DNA from: an uncultured Muribaculaceae bacterium
GTDB lineage: Bacteria; Bacteroidota; Bacteroidia; Bacteroidales; Muribaculaceae
Length of the DNA stretch: 64,000 nt
Assembly: GCA_910586475.1 (NCBI GenBank)
Contig: CAJUHM010000002.1
Span: forward strand, 1 to 64,000
Direction: 5' to 3'
Below, piece by piece: positions 43,885 to 52,746 of this stretch. How positions within the stretch are numbered: the stretch's first letter is position 1; each line of letters opens with the position of its first letter. The notes beneath the pieces are model-generated. The model did no database searches. It worked only from the letters and a program-made list of their open reading frames with translations, and was not told where the DNA came from. Position numbers and translations under genes: made by a program.

Positions 43885-45081
43885 TCAGACCTCAAGGTCG
43901 ATGTTTTTCTCCTCATGCCAGGGGAGACCCTGGATGTTGAGCTGCTCCATGAATGGGTCCGGATCGAATTCCTCGACGTTGTGGACTCCGGGCTTCACCC
44001 ATTTTCCGGTGAGGAACATCATGGCACCGATCATGGCAGGAACGCCAGTGGTGTAGCTGACGGCCTGCATTCCGGTTTCGTGGTAGGCGGCTTCGTGCGA
44101 GCAGTTGTTGTAGATGTAGTAGGTCAGATGGTTTTTCTCTTTGTCAAGTCCTTCGATGCGACATCCGATCGAAGTCTCGCCCTGATAGTTTTCGCCGAGA
44201 TCCTGCGGGTTGGGAAGCACTGCTTTGAGGAATTGCAGGGGCACGATCTTAACTCCGTTATAGTCGATTTCGTCGATGCGGGCCATTCCGATGTTCTGGA
44301 TCACGCGCAGGTGGGTCAGATATTCCTGTCCGAAGGTCATCCAGAAGCGTGCGCGTTTGATCGACGGATAGTTTTTCACGAGGCTTTCGAGCTCTTCGTG
44401 GTAGAGAAGATAAGATTCACGCGGGCCGATGTTGGGGTATGTCAGGGGCTTGTGGAATTCAAGCGGGCCAGTCGTGACCCATTCGCCGTCCTGATAGTAG
44501 CGTCCGTTCTGGGTGATCTCGCGGATGTTGATTTCAGGGTTGAAGTTTGTGGCGAAAGCTTTGCCGTGGTCTCCGGCGTTGCAGTCGACGATGTCGAGAT
44601 ACTGCATTTCGGAAAAATGATGCTTTGCGGCATATGCGGTGAACACACCTGAAACTCCCGGGTCGAACCCGCATCCGAGGATGGCCGTCAGACCGGCTTT
44701 CTCGAATTTTTCTTTGTAGGCCCACTGCCAGGAGTATTCGAAATGGGCTTCGTCGCGAGGCTCGTAGTTTGCCGTGTCAAGGTAGTTGACGCCGCATTCC
44801 AGACATGCATCCATGATTGTCAGGTCCTGATAAGGAAGGGCAACGTTGATGACAATGTCGGGACGATGGCGGTTGAAGAGTTCGACGAGCTGTTCGACGC
44901 TGTCGGCATCGACTGAATCAGTCTTAATGCGTCCGCCTCCGATTTTGCGTGCGATCGCCTCGCACTTGCTTCGTGTGCGGGATGCAAGCACGATTTCGGT
45001 GAACACTTCAGGGTTCTGCGCACATTTGTGGGCAACGACTGTGCCGACGCCGCCCGCTCCGATAATGATAACTTTAGCCAT
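43885..45081 (-). CDS. carboxynorspermidine dehydrogenase (saccharopine-dehydrogenase-like)
   Basis: 398 residues. The N-terminal Rossmann motif is IIGAGGVGTVVAHKC, with ASRTRSKCE. The central region ILGCGFDPGVSGVF and YLDIVDCNAGDHG, and the ending PWHEEKNIDLEV, are typical of the CASDH/carboxynorspermidine synthase group. The enzyme reductively condenses an aldehyde with diaminopropane or putrescine to carboxy(nor)spermidine, the non-SAM route to spermidine common in Bacteroidetes. The decarboxylase partner is not in this window. First gene of a probable operon with CDF, two lipoproteins and an ABC transporter. Confidence 0.9.
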   Translation of the reverse strand: MAKVIIIGAGGVGTVVAHKCAQNPEVFTEIVLASRTRSKCEAIARKIGGGRIKTDSVDADSVEQLVELFNRHRPDIVINVALPYQDLTIMDACLECGVNYLDTANYEPRDEAHFEYSWQWAYKEKFEKAGLTAILGCGFDPGVSGVFTAYAAKHHFSEMQYLDIVDCNAGDHGKAFATNFNPEINIREITQNGRYYQDGEWVTTGPLEFHKPLTYPNIGPRESYLLYHEELESLVKNYPSIKRARFWMTFGQEYLTHLRVIQNIGMARIDEIDYNGVKIVPLQFLKAVLPNPQDLGENYQGETSIGCRIEGLDKEKNHLTYYIYNNCSHEAAYHETGMQAVSYTTGVPAMIGAMMFLTGKWVKPGVHNVEEFDPDPFMEQLNIQGLPWHEEKNIDLEV

Positions 45082-45146
45082 TATTTATTTACTGATTTTT
45101 ATGTTTCCTGATTAATTGGTCAGCTAAGTTAAGAATAATGGATGAA

Positions 45147-45164
45147 CGGACAAAATATAGTCCG
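45147..45164. promoter_or_regulatory. inverted repeat upstream of carboxynorspermidine dehydrogenase
   Basis: CGGAC (45147-45151), 8 nt, GTCCG (45160-45164), in an AT-rich stretch 66 bp upstream of the start codon, between this gene and the AraC-type regulator. It could be an operator or a weak hairpin. No exact TAnnTTTG box was found here. Confidence 0.3.
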
Positions 45165-45228
45165 TATTTTCTTCCATTTCTTCGCTTGCCGGCGGGTTTT
45201 GCGTGTGGGGCGGCTGCGGTTCCTGCCT

Positions 45229-46128
45229 TCAGCTGCGCTGGAATTTTGTAGGTGACATTCCGGTCAGGTGTTTGAAATATTTTCCGAACGACGACTGGTT
45301 GCTGAAGTTAAGCTCATAGGCGATCTGCTGAACATTCTTTCCGGAGAAGCGTAGCAGATTCTTTGCTTCGAGAATGACATAGTCGTCGATCCATTCGGCG
45401 GCTGAGCGGCCAGTGCTCTCCTTTATGATGAGCGAGAGATATTTTGCGGATATGCAGAGCTGGGAGGCATAGAAGGCCACTCCGCGCTCGCGGCGGTGGT
45501 GCTGGTTGACGAGGTGGAGAAATTCTTTGACATAGTTTGCGCGTCTCGAGAGTTTCGGCGCATCGTTTTCTTCCATTCTCATAGAGAAAAACTGCATCAG
45601 CTGATAGACCGATGCTGCGATCAGGGATCTCGAAATCGACCGGACATAGCGCGCGTCGCTGTTTTCTACTGTGTTATAGTGAATCAGTTCGAAGTAGCGG
45701 ATCATCAGCCGGACCTCTTCGGGCGTCAGTTTGATGAGTGGGGGCCTGCTTGAAGTGAGGCTCATTGTCGCGACAAGGTTGAGTTCGAAGTTGATGTCGC
45801 GAATGAATTCCGGAGAGATCACGAAGACGTAGGTGTCGAGTTTGTCCCAGTCGACGTTTTTGACGCTCAGCACGCTGTCGGGACCTGCTATGACCAGATT
45901 GTTGGCTCCGATGCAGTAGGTCTCGAGGTTGATGTCTAACTCGAATTCTCCGTCGAGGCAGAGCACAATCGTCAGACCTCCCATTTTCATCGAATGGGAT
46001 GTGAACTCGTTGAAGTTCTCGGTTTTTGACACACGCGAAAAAACATAATCGTTCTCGAAGCTGCTGAATTGAGTCGAATAACGCTCGATTTGCGAGGGGT
46101 CGGGGGTGAAAAGTTTATTGTCGGTCAT
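45229..46128 (-). CDS. AraC-family transcriptional regulator
   Basis: 299 residues. The N-terminal cupin-like sensing region (about 30-160) includes GGLTIVLCLDGEFELDI. The C-terminal AraC/XylS DNA-binding domain (about 200-299) has two HTH motifs, around LCISAKYLSLIIKESTG and VQQIAYELNFSNQSSFGKYFKHLTGMSP. It lies 147 bp upstream of the carboxynorspermidine dehydrogenase gene in the same direction, so those genes are candidate targets (inference). Its own promoter has an exact -7 box at 46165-46172. Confidence 0.92.
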   Translation of the reverse strand: MTDNKLFTPDPSQIERYSTQFSSFENDYVFSRVSKTENFNEFTSHSMKMGGLTIVLCLDGEFELDINLETYCIGANNLVIAGPDSVLSVKNVDWDKLDTYVFVISPEFIRDINFELNLVATMSLTSSRPPLIKLTPEEVRLMIRYFELIHYNTVENSDARYVRSISRSLIAASVYQLMQFFSMRMEENDAPKLSRRANYVKEFLHLVNQHHRRERGVAFYASQLCISAKYLSLIIKESTGRSAAEWIDDYVILEAKNLLRFSGKNVQQIAYELNFSNQSSFGKYFKHLTGMSPTKFQRS

Positions 46129-46164
46129 TGCTGGTAGTTTCGATTATGAGAATGGAGCTATGCG

Positions 46165-46172
46165 CAAAGATA
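46165..46172 (-). promoter_or_regulatory. -7 box of the AraC-type regulator gene
   Basis: Exact TATCTTTG on the minus strand, 36 bp upstream of the start codon. The nearest TTGG is 22 nt further upstream, longer than ideal. Confidence 0.5.
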
Positions 46173-46266
46173 TGGTTTATTTCAGTCTATTCGTCCAATG
46201 TTCGCTAATTATGCGTTGTTTTGTCCAAAAATAAGACAAAAAAGATAATATTTATTCCATAAGACA

Positions 46267-46380
46267 GACGGGAAGGTTCGCACCGGACTTTGGCTCGAAC
46301 CTTCCCGTCATGGGGCAGAGAGGGAGAATTCAGACCCCGTTTCCCGGCGTTGACAAATCTAAGGTGGGGAAACGGGGTCT
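46267..46380 (-). terminator. two tandem long hairpins after the T9SS cargo gene
   Basis: First hairpin: AGACCCCGTTTCCC (46332-46345) with GGGAAACGGGGTCT (46367-46380), directly after the stop codon. Second: GACGGGAAGGTTCG (46267-46280) with CGAACCTTCCCGTC (46296-46309). Both stems are perfect 14-mers. Neither has an immediate long T run on the minus strand, though T-rich sequence follows the second, so termination is likely but the classical form is incomplete. Confidence 0.6.
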
Positions 46381-46383
46381 TGG

Positions 46384-48207
46384 TTATCGCACGGCCACTT
46401 TTGTGCTGTTGACGATGTAGATGCCGGCGGGTAGAGGAATGGTTGTCGATCCTTCGTCAACCCTCCGGGAGTCAATGATGGTGCCTTTTGTGTCGGCGAT
46501 CCGGATATCAGCGGGCTCTGCGGCATTGATTTCGATGCAGCCTTCAAGGCCTGCAATGCGGAGTGAGGTCTGATCACTATCTGTTGTGGAGAGTCCGGCC
46601 AGGCTCTTGTCAAGGAAGTGACAGCTGAGCAGAACGCCCCAGCTGACCGGTTTTTCCGAAGAGCTTTCGTCGGTCATGGTGAAGGTGTTGTTGCCGCGGA
46701 CGGCGGAGAAGATACGTGTTGTTGCCGGATCAAACGCTCCAGCCATAAGAGTCGGAGCGCCGCCACCTTTAGCGAGCGTAGTCGTTTCCTCGATAGCGAG
46801 GGTTTCCGGGTCGATGCGGTCGATGAAGGCTCCTGTGGTCGCGTTGAGGCGGTAGCCCAGGGCGTAGGTCACACCATCATGGATGAAGATGCTGCGGTAG
46901 CCGCCGATCGAGATGTTGTTGGCTACGGCGGCCTGACAGGAGCCGTCGGCGGCGTCGGTCTTGATGATGAATCCTTCGAGCATTGTGCTTGCGGAAGAGA
47001 TGAGAGGAGTGTCGGTTTCGTTGGTTGAAACGGCACCCTGGAATGAGCCTGTCAGGTAGAGTGAGGATGCGGCTTTCTTCAGGGAGAGGAGCTGGATTCG
47101 GTGGGATGTGTTTCCTGCGCGGTTGGCTTCATTGTAGCATGTGAGGAACTGCGGCACAAGTGAATGGGTCGAGCCGGAAACAGTCGCTTTCACGGCTCCG
47201 AGCAGAACGGCATTGTTTCCGTTGAGTTTGGTGACTTTTCGGGCATTGGAACCTTTTCCGAGGGTGAGCGTTGAGCCTTCTTTTCCTTGGAAATAGCCGG
47301 CGAAATAGATCATGTCGTCTTCGATGACCATTGAGTTGATGTAGTCGGTTGCGATTCCTTCGGTAGTCGAACCCTGAAGGTGGGTGAGATAGTTTCCGTC
47401 TTTGTCGAGTTTGACAAGATAGAGGCCACCGGCATAGGTCTGTACATCGCCGTTGTAGGCGGAGATGTTGCGTGGGGTCAGGACGTATGTTGAGTTCTGT
47501 TCGCCGGAGAAAATCAGCGATGCCCTGTGGTTGCCGGCAATATAGATGTTGCCTTCGCTGTCTTCGGCAATGGCGTAGGGGAATGCGCCGTTGGTTGTAG
47601 CGGTGACAGATGTGCCGGATGATGCGTTGGGAACCGGCAGCTGGTCTGCAGCGATTCGGCGTGTCCACTGAACGTAGCCATCTTTAGATACTTTGATGAC
47701 AACTTGATTTTTGATCCAGCATGACGTGTTCCAGTCGGGGAAGTCTATTTCGGTTTTTGCGGCATCGACAATGACGGGCGATTCATAAGGAGTGACATTC
47801 GAAGAACGCATGTCGACCAGCAGGACGACACCTCCATCGGCAGTCGCTGACACAGAATTCATTCCCGACGAGGTAACGTCGCCATTCTTCGTCGAAAGAG
47901 CCCAGATGAGAGAGCCGTCCGTTGCATCGTGTTTGGTTACGAGGAGATTATAGTTGTCTGAGGCGCCGTCGGTCTTGGCTCCGATTGCGATTTCCTGTCC
48001 GGCGAATGTCATGACGTCGCTTGCCGAGCGCGAACCGAAGTTGCCGACAGTCACGATATTGCCGTCGTTGGTGACGGTGATGCCATACATATTGTCGCCC
48101 GCGCCCTGAGGCCCGTCGACGAGTACATTCCAGGCATGTTCGGGAGTCGCTCCGCTTGCGGCAGCTGCGTAGCCGATTGTGATGATTGAGAGTAGGATTT
48201 TTTTCAT
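46384..48207 (-). CDS. secreted T9SS cargo protein with repeat (propeller-like) architecture
   Basis: 607 residues. The signal peptide ends AAAASGA. The body is made of repeated units with strands such as NDGNIVTVGNF, GDNMYGITVT, DSEGNIYIAGNH and DDMIYFAGYF, resembling SBBP/beta-propeller-type repeats. The last 70 residues form a T9SS type A sorting domain (ADIRIADTKGTIIDS, LPAGIYIVN, KVAVR end). No catalytic motif; likely a surface binding or adhesive protein. Monocistronic, divergent from the TonB receptor operon and followed by tandem hairpins. Confidence 0.75.
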   Translation of the reverse strand: MKKILLSIITIGYAAAASGATPEHAWNVLVDGPQGAGDNMYGITVTNDGNIVTVGNFGSRSASDVMTFAGQEIAIGAKTDGASDNYNLLVTKHDATDGSLIWALSTKNGDVTSSGMNSVSATADGGVVLLVDMRSSNVTPYESPVIVDAAKTEIDFPDWNTSCWIKNQVVIKVSKDGYVQWTRRIAADQLPVPNASSGTSVTATTNGAFPYAIAEDSEGNIYIAGNHRASLIFSGEQNSTYVLTPRNISAYNGDVQTYAGGLYLVKLDKDGNYLTHLQGSTTEGIATDYINSMVIEDDMIYFAGYFQGKEGSTLTLGKGSNARKVTKLNGNNAVLLGAVKATVSGSTHSLVPQFLTCYNEANRAGNTSHRIQLLSLKKAASSLYLTGSFQGAVSTNETDTPLISSASTMLEGFIIKTDAADGSCQAAVANNISIGGYRSIFIHDGVTYALGYRLNATTGAFIDRIDPETLAIEETTTLAKGGGAPTLMAGAFDPATTRIFSAVRGNNTFTMTDESSSEKPVSWGVLLSCHFLDKSLAGLSTTDSDQTSLRIAGLEGCIEINAAEPADIRIADTKGTIIDSRRVDEGSTTIPLPAGIYIVNSTKVAVR

Positions 48208-48361
48208 ACAGATAATGTTTGGTTAGGAGTTTTTCTATGAGAGTGTCTGAGATCAAGAGAGTGGCTGGGTTTGACTTTTATTTGCTCAAAGAGGGACTTA
48301 GAGGGATTTGTCATCCGTGTCAAAACCAAACAGGCTCTAAGACTTGATCTAAATAACGATG

Positions 48362-48392
48362 CAAAATTACTCTGTTTCCCAACCGTTGGAAA
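48362..48392 (-). promoter_or_regulatory. promoter of the T9SS cargo gene
   Basis: Minus strand TTTC (48389-48392), 19 nt, TAATTTTG (48362-48369). Leader about 150 nt. Confidence 0.6.
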
Positions 48393-48494
48393 TACCTATT
48401 TTTGGTGAAAAACCACGGCAGCTTTTGCCTGTGATTACCCGAAAATAGTGAAGAGTGCTGCGTTTTGCCGATATTTTTTACCCACTTTTAGGGA

Positions 48495-48525
48495 TTTCGG
48501 ACCTCTATTTTCTAAGGTAATTTTG
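48495..48525 (+). promoter_or_regulatory. promoter of the TonB receptor-DUF4876-DUF6850-M16 operon
   Basis: TTTC (48495-48498), 19 nt, TAATTTTG (48518-48525): the same box pair and spacing as the divergent promoter at 48362-48392. It lies 24 bp upstream of the ATG. Confidence 0.65.
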
Positions 48526-48549
48526 CATTAGTAAAAGAGACAGTAACTG

Positions 48550-51315
48550 ATGAGAATCATTATAACCCTTTTGTTGGCGTGGCTGCTCTCGCTGAGTGTA
48601 GTTGCGGCCGACATTATTTTTAGCGGAAGAATCTCCGACAGAGAATCCGGAGAGCCGCTGCCGTTTGCAACAGTAAAGGTGATGCCCGGCAATCATATGA
48701 CCCACGCCGATGCGGAGGGACGCTGGTCGCTTAAGCTTCCTGCCGGAGTTTATAAGGCGACGGCTTCTTATATCGGTTACGGGGCGGTGTCGCAGAATCT
48801 CCGCCAGGGCCGTGCATCGGATTTCCGTCTCACTCCGTCGGCCGTATTGGGTGAGGTCGTGGTCACAGCGCGAGAAAGCAATGGTCTGACAAGTTCTTCC
48901 CGGATCGACCGGGATGCGATGGAGCATCTTCAGCCGACTTCATTCACAGATCTGCTTGAACTGCTGCCCGGCAATGTGGCGCAGAATCCTTCGATGGGAG
49001 CCGCTAACACGATCACTCTCCGTGAAACCGGAGCAATGACTGCTACCGGAGCAAAGACATCGGTATCTGATGACTATGCGATCAGCTCGCTCGGAACGAG
49101 GTTTATGGTCGACGGAGCGCCGATTGACGGAGATGCCAATCTGCAAGGGGTGCCGCTGAGCGATTCGTCGGATCCTTCGGCAATCCGATCGACGGTCAAC
49201 CGCGGTGTCGACATGCGCGCGATCTCGACCGACAACATTGAAAGCGTTGAGATTGTCCGCGGAATTCCCTCGGCAGAATACGGAAATCTTACGTCGGGTC
49301 TGGTCAATATAAAGCGGATTCACAAAGCTACTCCTCTGACCGGCCGCTTCAAGGCCGACGAATACAGCAAGCTCTTCTCGCTGGGAAAAGGGCTGGCGAT
49401 TGGCTCGCACGTGGTCAATTTCGACGGAGGCTGGCTCGATTCGAAAATTGATCCCCGAAACAGCCTCGAGAACTACAAGAGACTGACCGGATCGGTGCGT
49501 GGTAATTTCGTGTGGTCAACGGCTCCTGTCAATGTGCGCTGGAGCATCGGAGCTGACTATACCGGCTCTTTTGACAATTCGAAAGTCGATCCTGACCTGA
49601 ATTTCAATAAGATCGACCGCTATAAAAGCACCTACAACCGTTTTGCGCTGACATCGAATCTATCGTTTGATTTCAACGGCCGGTCTTTGTTTTCCTCGCT
49701 GTTGCTGAATAGTTCGGTGTCATATCAGCGCGATCGCCTCGAGCGTCAGAAGCAGGTTGCTCCGCAGAGGGCGGCCATAGCTCCGACAACAATGGACGAG
49801 GGTGTCCACGACGGCCACTACCTTCTGAGCGAGTATATTGCTGACTTTGTCAGCGACGGTCGTCCACTCTCATTCTTTATGAAGCTCCGAGCGCAGGGGG
49901 AGAGGAGTCTCGGTGTTTTTGCAAACGATTACAAGGTCGGCGCCGAGTGGTCGATTGCCAGAAACTATGGCAAAGGACAGATCTACGATCTTACGCGTCC
50001 GCTTTCCGCATCATGGACCACCCGTCCCCGCGACTTCTCCGCGATTCCGGCTCTTCACGTTCTGTCGTTTTTTGCAGAAGAGAATCTGACGGCTCTTTTA
50101 GGAGGTAGCCGCCTCGAGCTACAGGCGGGAGTGCGCTCGTCGCAGTTGCCGTCGCTTTCGAAAGCCTATTCTCTGCGCAACAGGATTTATCTTGATCCGC
50201 GTCTGAATCTTGTCGTTACGTTGCCTTCGTTTGAGGCTGCGGGCCAGAAGTTCAGTTTTTTTGTCGGCGGAGGTTGGGGAGTGACCACAAAAATGCCGAC
50301 GGTCGACTATCTCTATCCTCAGCTCCACTATAATGACCTCGTTCAGCTTAACTTCTACCATATCACCGACCCGATGAATCTCTCGCGCGTCAGTCTGCGC
50401 ACTTATATCGAAGATCCGACCAACTATGGTCTTCGTGCCGCCAGAAACCGGAAATGGGAAGCGCGGGTCGGTTTTGACTGGGGCGGCAACCGATTGAGCG
50501 CTACATATTTTGAGGAGCGTATGACCTCCGGATTCAGATATTCGCGCGTCTACCGTCCCTATGAATTCCGCCGCTATGATGCGTCGGGACTCGACGCGAC
50601 AACAATGACCGCTCCGCCCGATCCCGAGATGCTCCCTTATGAGGATCTGATTGTGCTCAACGGGATGAGCCGCGTCACCAACGGCACGCGCATCGACAAA
50701 CGGGGCATTGAGTTTCAGCTCAACACGGCGCGTTGGCGTCCGCTGATGACGTCGCTTATCGTCAGCGGAGCGTGGTTCCGATCGCGCTATTCGAATTCGC
50801 AGATGCTTTTTTCGGCAGTCAGCGATGTTGTCGGCAATCAGCCTGTCAGTGAGCTCTATGTCGGGCTGTATGATACGAACGATGGCCGCATAAACGAGCA
50901 GTTAAACATAAATTTCACTTTCGACACTCAGATACCCCGTTGGGGGCTGGTGTTCACGACCTCGATCCAGTGCATGTGGTGGATGCGCACAACCCGTCTG
51001 CGCGACAAGATGACTCCCGACTTCTATCTCTCAGCGGCCGACGGAGAGCTGCATCCGTTTACTGAGGATTCCGCTTCCGACGTCATGTTGCAATATCTCG
51101 TGAGACACTACAACGAAGCGTCTTATAAGACTCAGGAAGTGCCGATGGCCATGTATCTAAATCTGAAGGCGACAAAGAAGATTGGCCGCTGGCTTCGCAT
51201 CTCGGCTTTCGTCAACCGTATAATCGACTATCTGCCGGAGTATGTCAGCAACGGGCTGACAGTGCGCCGCAACTCAGAAGCCTATTTCGGAATGGAACTC
51301 AATTTCACACTATAG
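48550..51315 (+). CDS. TonB-dependent receptor with carboxypeptidase-regulatory-like domain
   Basis: 921 residues. Signal peptide (ending LSVVAAD), regulatory-like beta-sandwich (about 22-95: FSGRISDRESGEPLPFATVKV), then TonB box and plug (VVVTAREREx-like VVVTARESNG; RFMVDGAPIDGDA; ESVEIVRGIPSAEYGNLTSG) and a large barrel ending YFGMELNFTL. It is not a SusC: the SusC signatures are absent and there is no SusD beside it. It is first in an operon with a DUF4876 lipoprotein, a DUF6850-type barrel and an M16 peptidase, suggesting uptake linked to peptide handling or metal chelates (inference). Confidence 0.9.
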   Translation: MRIIITLLLAWLLSLSVVAADIIFSGRISDRESGEPLPFATVKVMPGNHMTHADAEGRWSLKLPAGVYKATASYIGYGAVSQNLRQGRASDFRLTPSAVLGEVVVTARESNGLTSSSRIDRDAMEHLQPTSFTDLLELLPGNVAQNPSMGAANTITLRETGAMTATGAKTSVSDDYAISSLGTRFMVDGAPIDGDANLQGVPLSDSSDPSAIRSTVNRGVDMRAISTDNIESVEIVRGIPSAEYGNLTSGLVNIKRIHKATPLTGRFKADEYSKLFSLGKGLAIGSHVVNFDGGWLDSKIDPRNSLENYKRLTGSVRGNFVWSTAPVNVRWSIGADYTGSFDNSKVDPDLNFNKIDRYKSTYNRFALTSNLSFDFNGRSLFSSLLLNSSVSYQRDRLERQKQVAPQRAAIAPTTMDEGVHDGHYLLSEYIADFVSDGRPLSFFMKLRAQGERSLGVFANDYKVGAEWSIARNYGKGQIYDLTRPLSASWTTRPRDFSAIPALHVLSFFAEENLTALLGGSRLELQAGVRSSQLPSLSKAYSLRNRIYLDPRLNLVVTLPSFEAAGQKFSFFVGGGWGVTTKMPTVDYLYPQLHYNDLVQLNFYHITDPMNLSRVSLRTYIEDPTNYGLRAARNRKWEARVGFDWGGNRLSATYFEERMTSGFRYSRVYRPYEFRRYDASGLDATTMTAPPDPEMLPYEDLIVLNGMSRVTNGTRIDKRGIEFQLNTARWRPLMTSLIVSGAWFRSRYSNSQMLFSAVSDVVGNQPVSELYVGLYDTNDGRINEQLNINFTFDTQIPRWGLVFTTSIQCMWWMRTTRLRDKMTPDFYLSAADGELHPFTEDSASDVMLQYLVRHYNEASYKTQEVPMAMYLNLKATKKIGRWLRISAFVNRIIDYLPEYVSNGLTVRRNSEAYFGMELNFTL

Positions 51316-51342
51316 TCATAACAATCAAAAAAGATAATAGAA

Positions 51343-52728
51343 ATGCTTAGAGAAACTTTGAATTTAACCCGGATAAAGATGAGGGAAAACTGCAAGGCGA
51401 TTGTGGGGAATATGATGGCCGTTCTGTCGCTTGTTCTGCTGGCTACCGGTCTGTCGGGATGCGACGATTCGTTCGGCGACAGCTCCGTTGCCTCGACGGA
51501 ACTGCTTCTTACCGTATCATTGCCCGACGAGGCTTCCGGATCGACGCTGACAGATGAGTCTCTGACGGTGCGTAATGTCGCGACAGGGCGAGTGGAGATT
51601 TATTCGTCGACATCGGGCATCTCACTGCTTCCGGGACTTTATGACCTGACTTATGAGGCTGCGATGGTTCTGCCTTCAGGGGCGGAGTCGACATTGCGCG
51701 CAGCGGCGACGTCGGTTCGGATCACCGAGACGTCGGTCACCATATGTCTTGAAGGATACTACAATATCGAATCCGATGATCTGATCATCGCCGAGGTCTT
51801 TTTTGCCGGTACGATCCGCAGTTCGGGCAATCAGTATCAGGGCGACGATTACATCAAACTCTATAACAATACTGACCATGTCATCTATGCCGACGGTCTG
51901 ACGATCTTCGAATCCAAGTTTACGACGACCGAAAAGTATGAACACACGCCCGACATCATGAATGAGGCGATGAATGTGCAGGCTCTGTATACGGTTCCGG
52001 GCAGCGGCTCAGATCATCCTGTCGCTCCTGGGGAGTATTTTCTTATCTGTGATACCGGAATCGACCATCGGGTTGCGAATCCCAATTCGTTTGACCTGAC
52101 GGGTGCTGACTACGAGTGGTATGACGTCTCGACTTCTCCCAATACTATGGATATCGATTCGCCTCTTGTGCCGAATATGGACAAATGGTATTGCTATACG
52201 CTTTCTTACTGGGTGCTTCACAATCGTGGGTTCAAGGCCTACGGAATCGCTCGAATTCCCGTTGACCGAGATACCTATCTGAAAGATTATACCTATCATT
52301 ACGACTGGATAATAGTTTCGGCGGCTGGAACATTCCCGATGACGGCCGATTCCTACAGGATTCCTAACGAATGGATTGTCGATGTGGTCAACTGCAGTGT
52401 GGCTTCAGAGTATGCATGGAATCTCTGCGCTCCGTCGCTTGACTGCGGCTGGACATCCTGCGGCACAATCGATAAGGACAAGACCCGATATTTCCATTCC
52501 GTGCGCCGCAAGATGCTTCGCCTTGATGACGACGGCAACCCTGTTCTGAAGGATACGAACAATTCATCCGTAGATTTCAACTCCGATTGTATTGCGTCGG
52601 AAATCGAGCTTCAGGGTACGGCGGTGGATGCCGACGGAACTCCATGTACTACTCTGACTTATGACGGCGTTGTCCCGGTTGACCGGTCGCGTTCTCCCCG
52701 ATGGCCGCGAACTTCCCGAAAATCCTGA
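51343..52728 (+). CDS. DUF4876-type lipoprotein
   Basis: 461 residues. Lipobox LSGC (Cys40 from this ATG). The ATG at 51379 (MRENCKAIVG) would give a more usual 28-residue signal and may be the true start. Acidic residues DDSFGD follow the cysteine, suggesting surface export. Two parts: an N-terminal Ig-like domain (about 45-140), then ESDDLIIAEVFFAGT-YQGDDYIKLYNNTDHVIYADGL, which resembles lamin-tail/DUF4876 proteins that accompany this type of TonB receptor. The last 12 residues are Arg/Ser/Pro-rich and unlike the rest. It lies 27 bp after the receptor gene. Confidence 0.75.
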   Translation: MLRETLNLTRIKMRENCKAIVGNMMAVLSLVLLATGLSGCDDSFGDSSVASTELLLTVSLPDEASGSTLTDESLTVRNVATGRVEIYSSTSGISLLPGLYDLTYEAAMVLPSGAESTLRAAATSVRITETSVTICLEGYYNIESDDLIIAEVFFAGTIRSSGNQYQGDDYIKLYNNTDHVIYADGLTIFESKFTTTEKYEHTPDIMNEAMNVQALYTVPGSGSDHPVAPGEYFLICDTGIDHRVANPNSFDLTGADYEWYDVSTSPNTMDIDSPLVPNMDKWYCYTLSYWVLHNRGFKAYGIARIPVDRDTYLKDYTYHYDWIIVSAAGTFPMTADSYRIPNEWIVDVVNCSVASEYAWNLCAPSLDCGWTSCGTIDKDKTRYFHSVRRKMLRLDDDGNPVLKDTNNSSVDFNSDCIASEIELQGTAVDADGTPCTTLTYDGVVPVDRSRSPRWPRTSRKS

Positions 52729-52746
52729 TTCTGAAATCTCTTTACG

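Larger units (their letters stand above)
48208..48549. other. 342-bp intergenic region between divergent genes
   Basis: It holds two promoters facing outward: 48362-48392 (minus, for the T9SS cargo gene) and 48495-48525 (plus, for the TonB receptor operon). An imperfect palindrome TTTCCCAACCGTTGGAAA (about 48375-48392) overlaps the -33 end of the minus promoter. The remaining bases show no gene or repeat that I can recognise. Confidence 0.6.
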
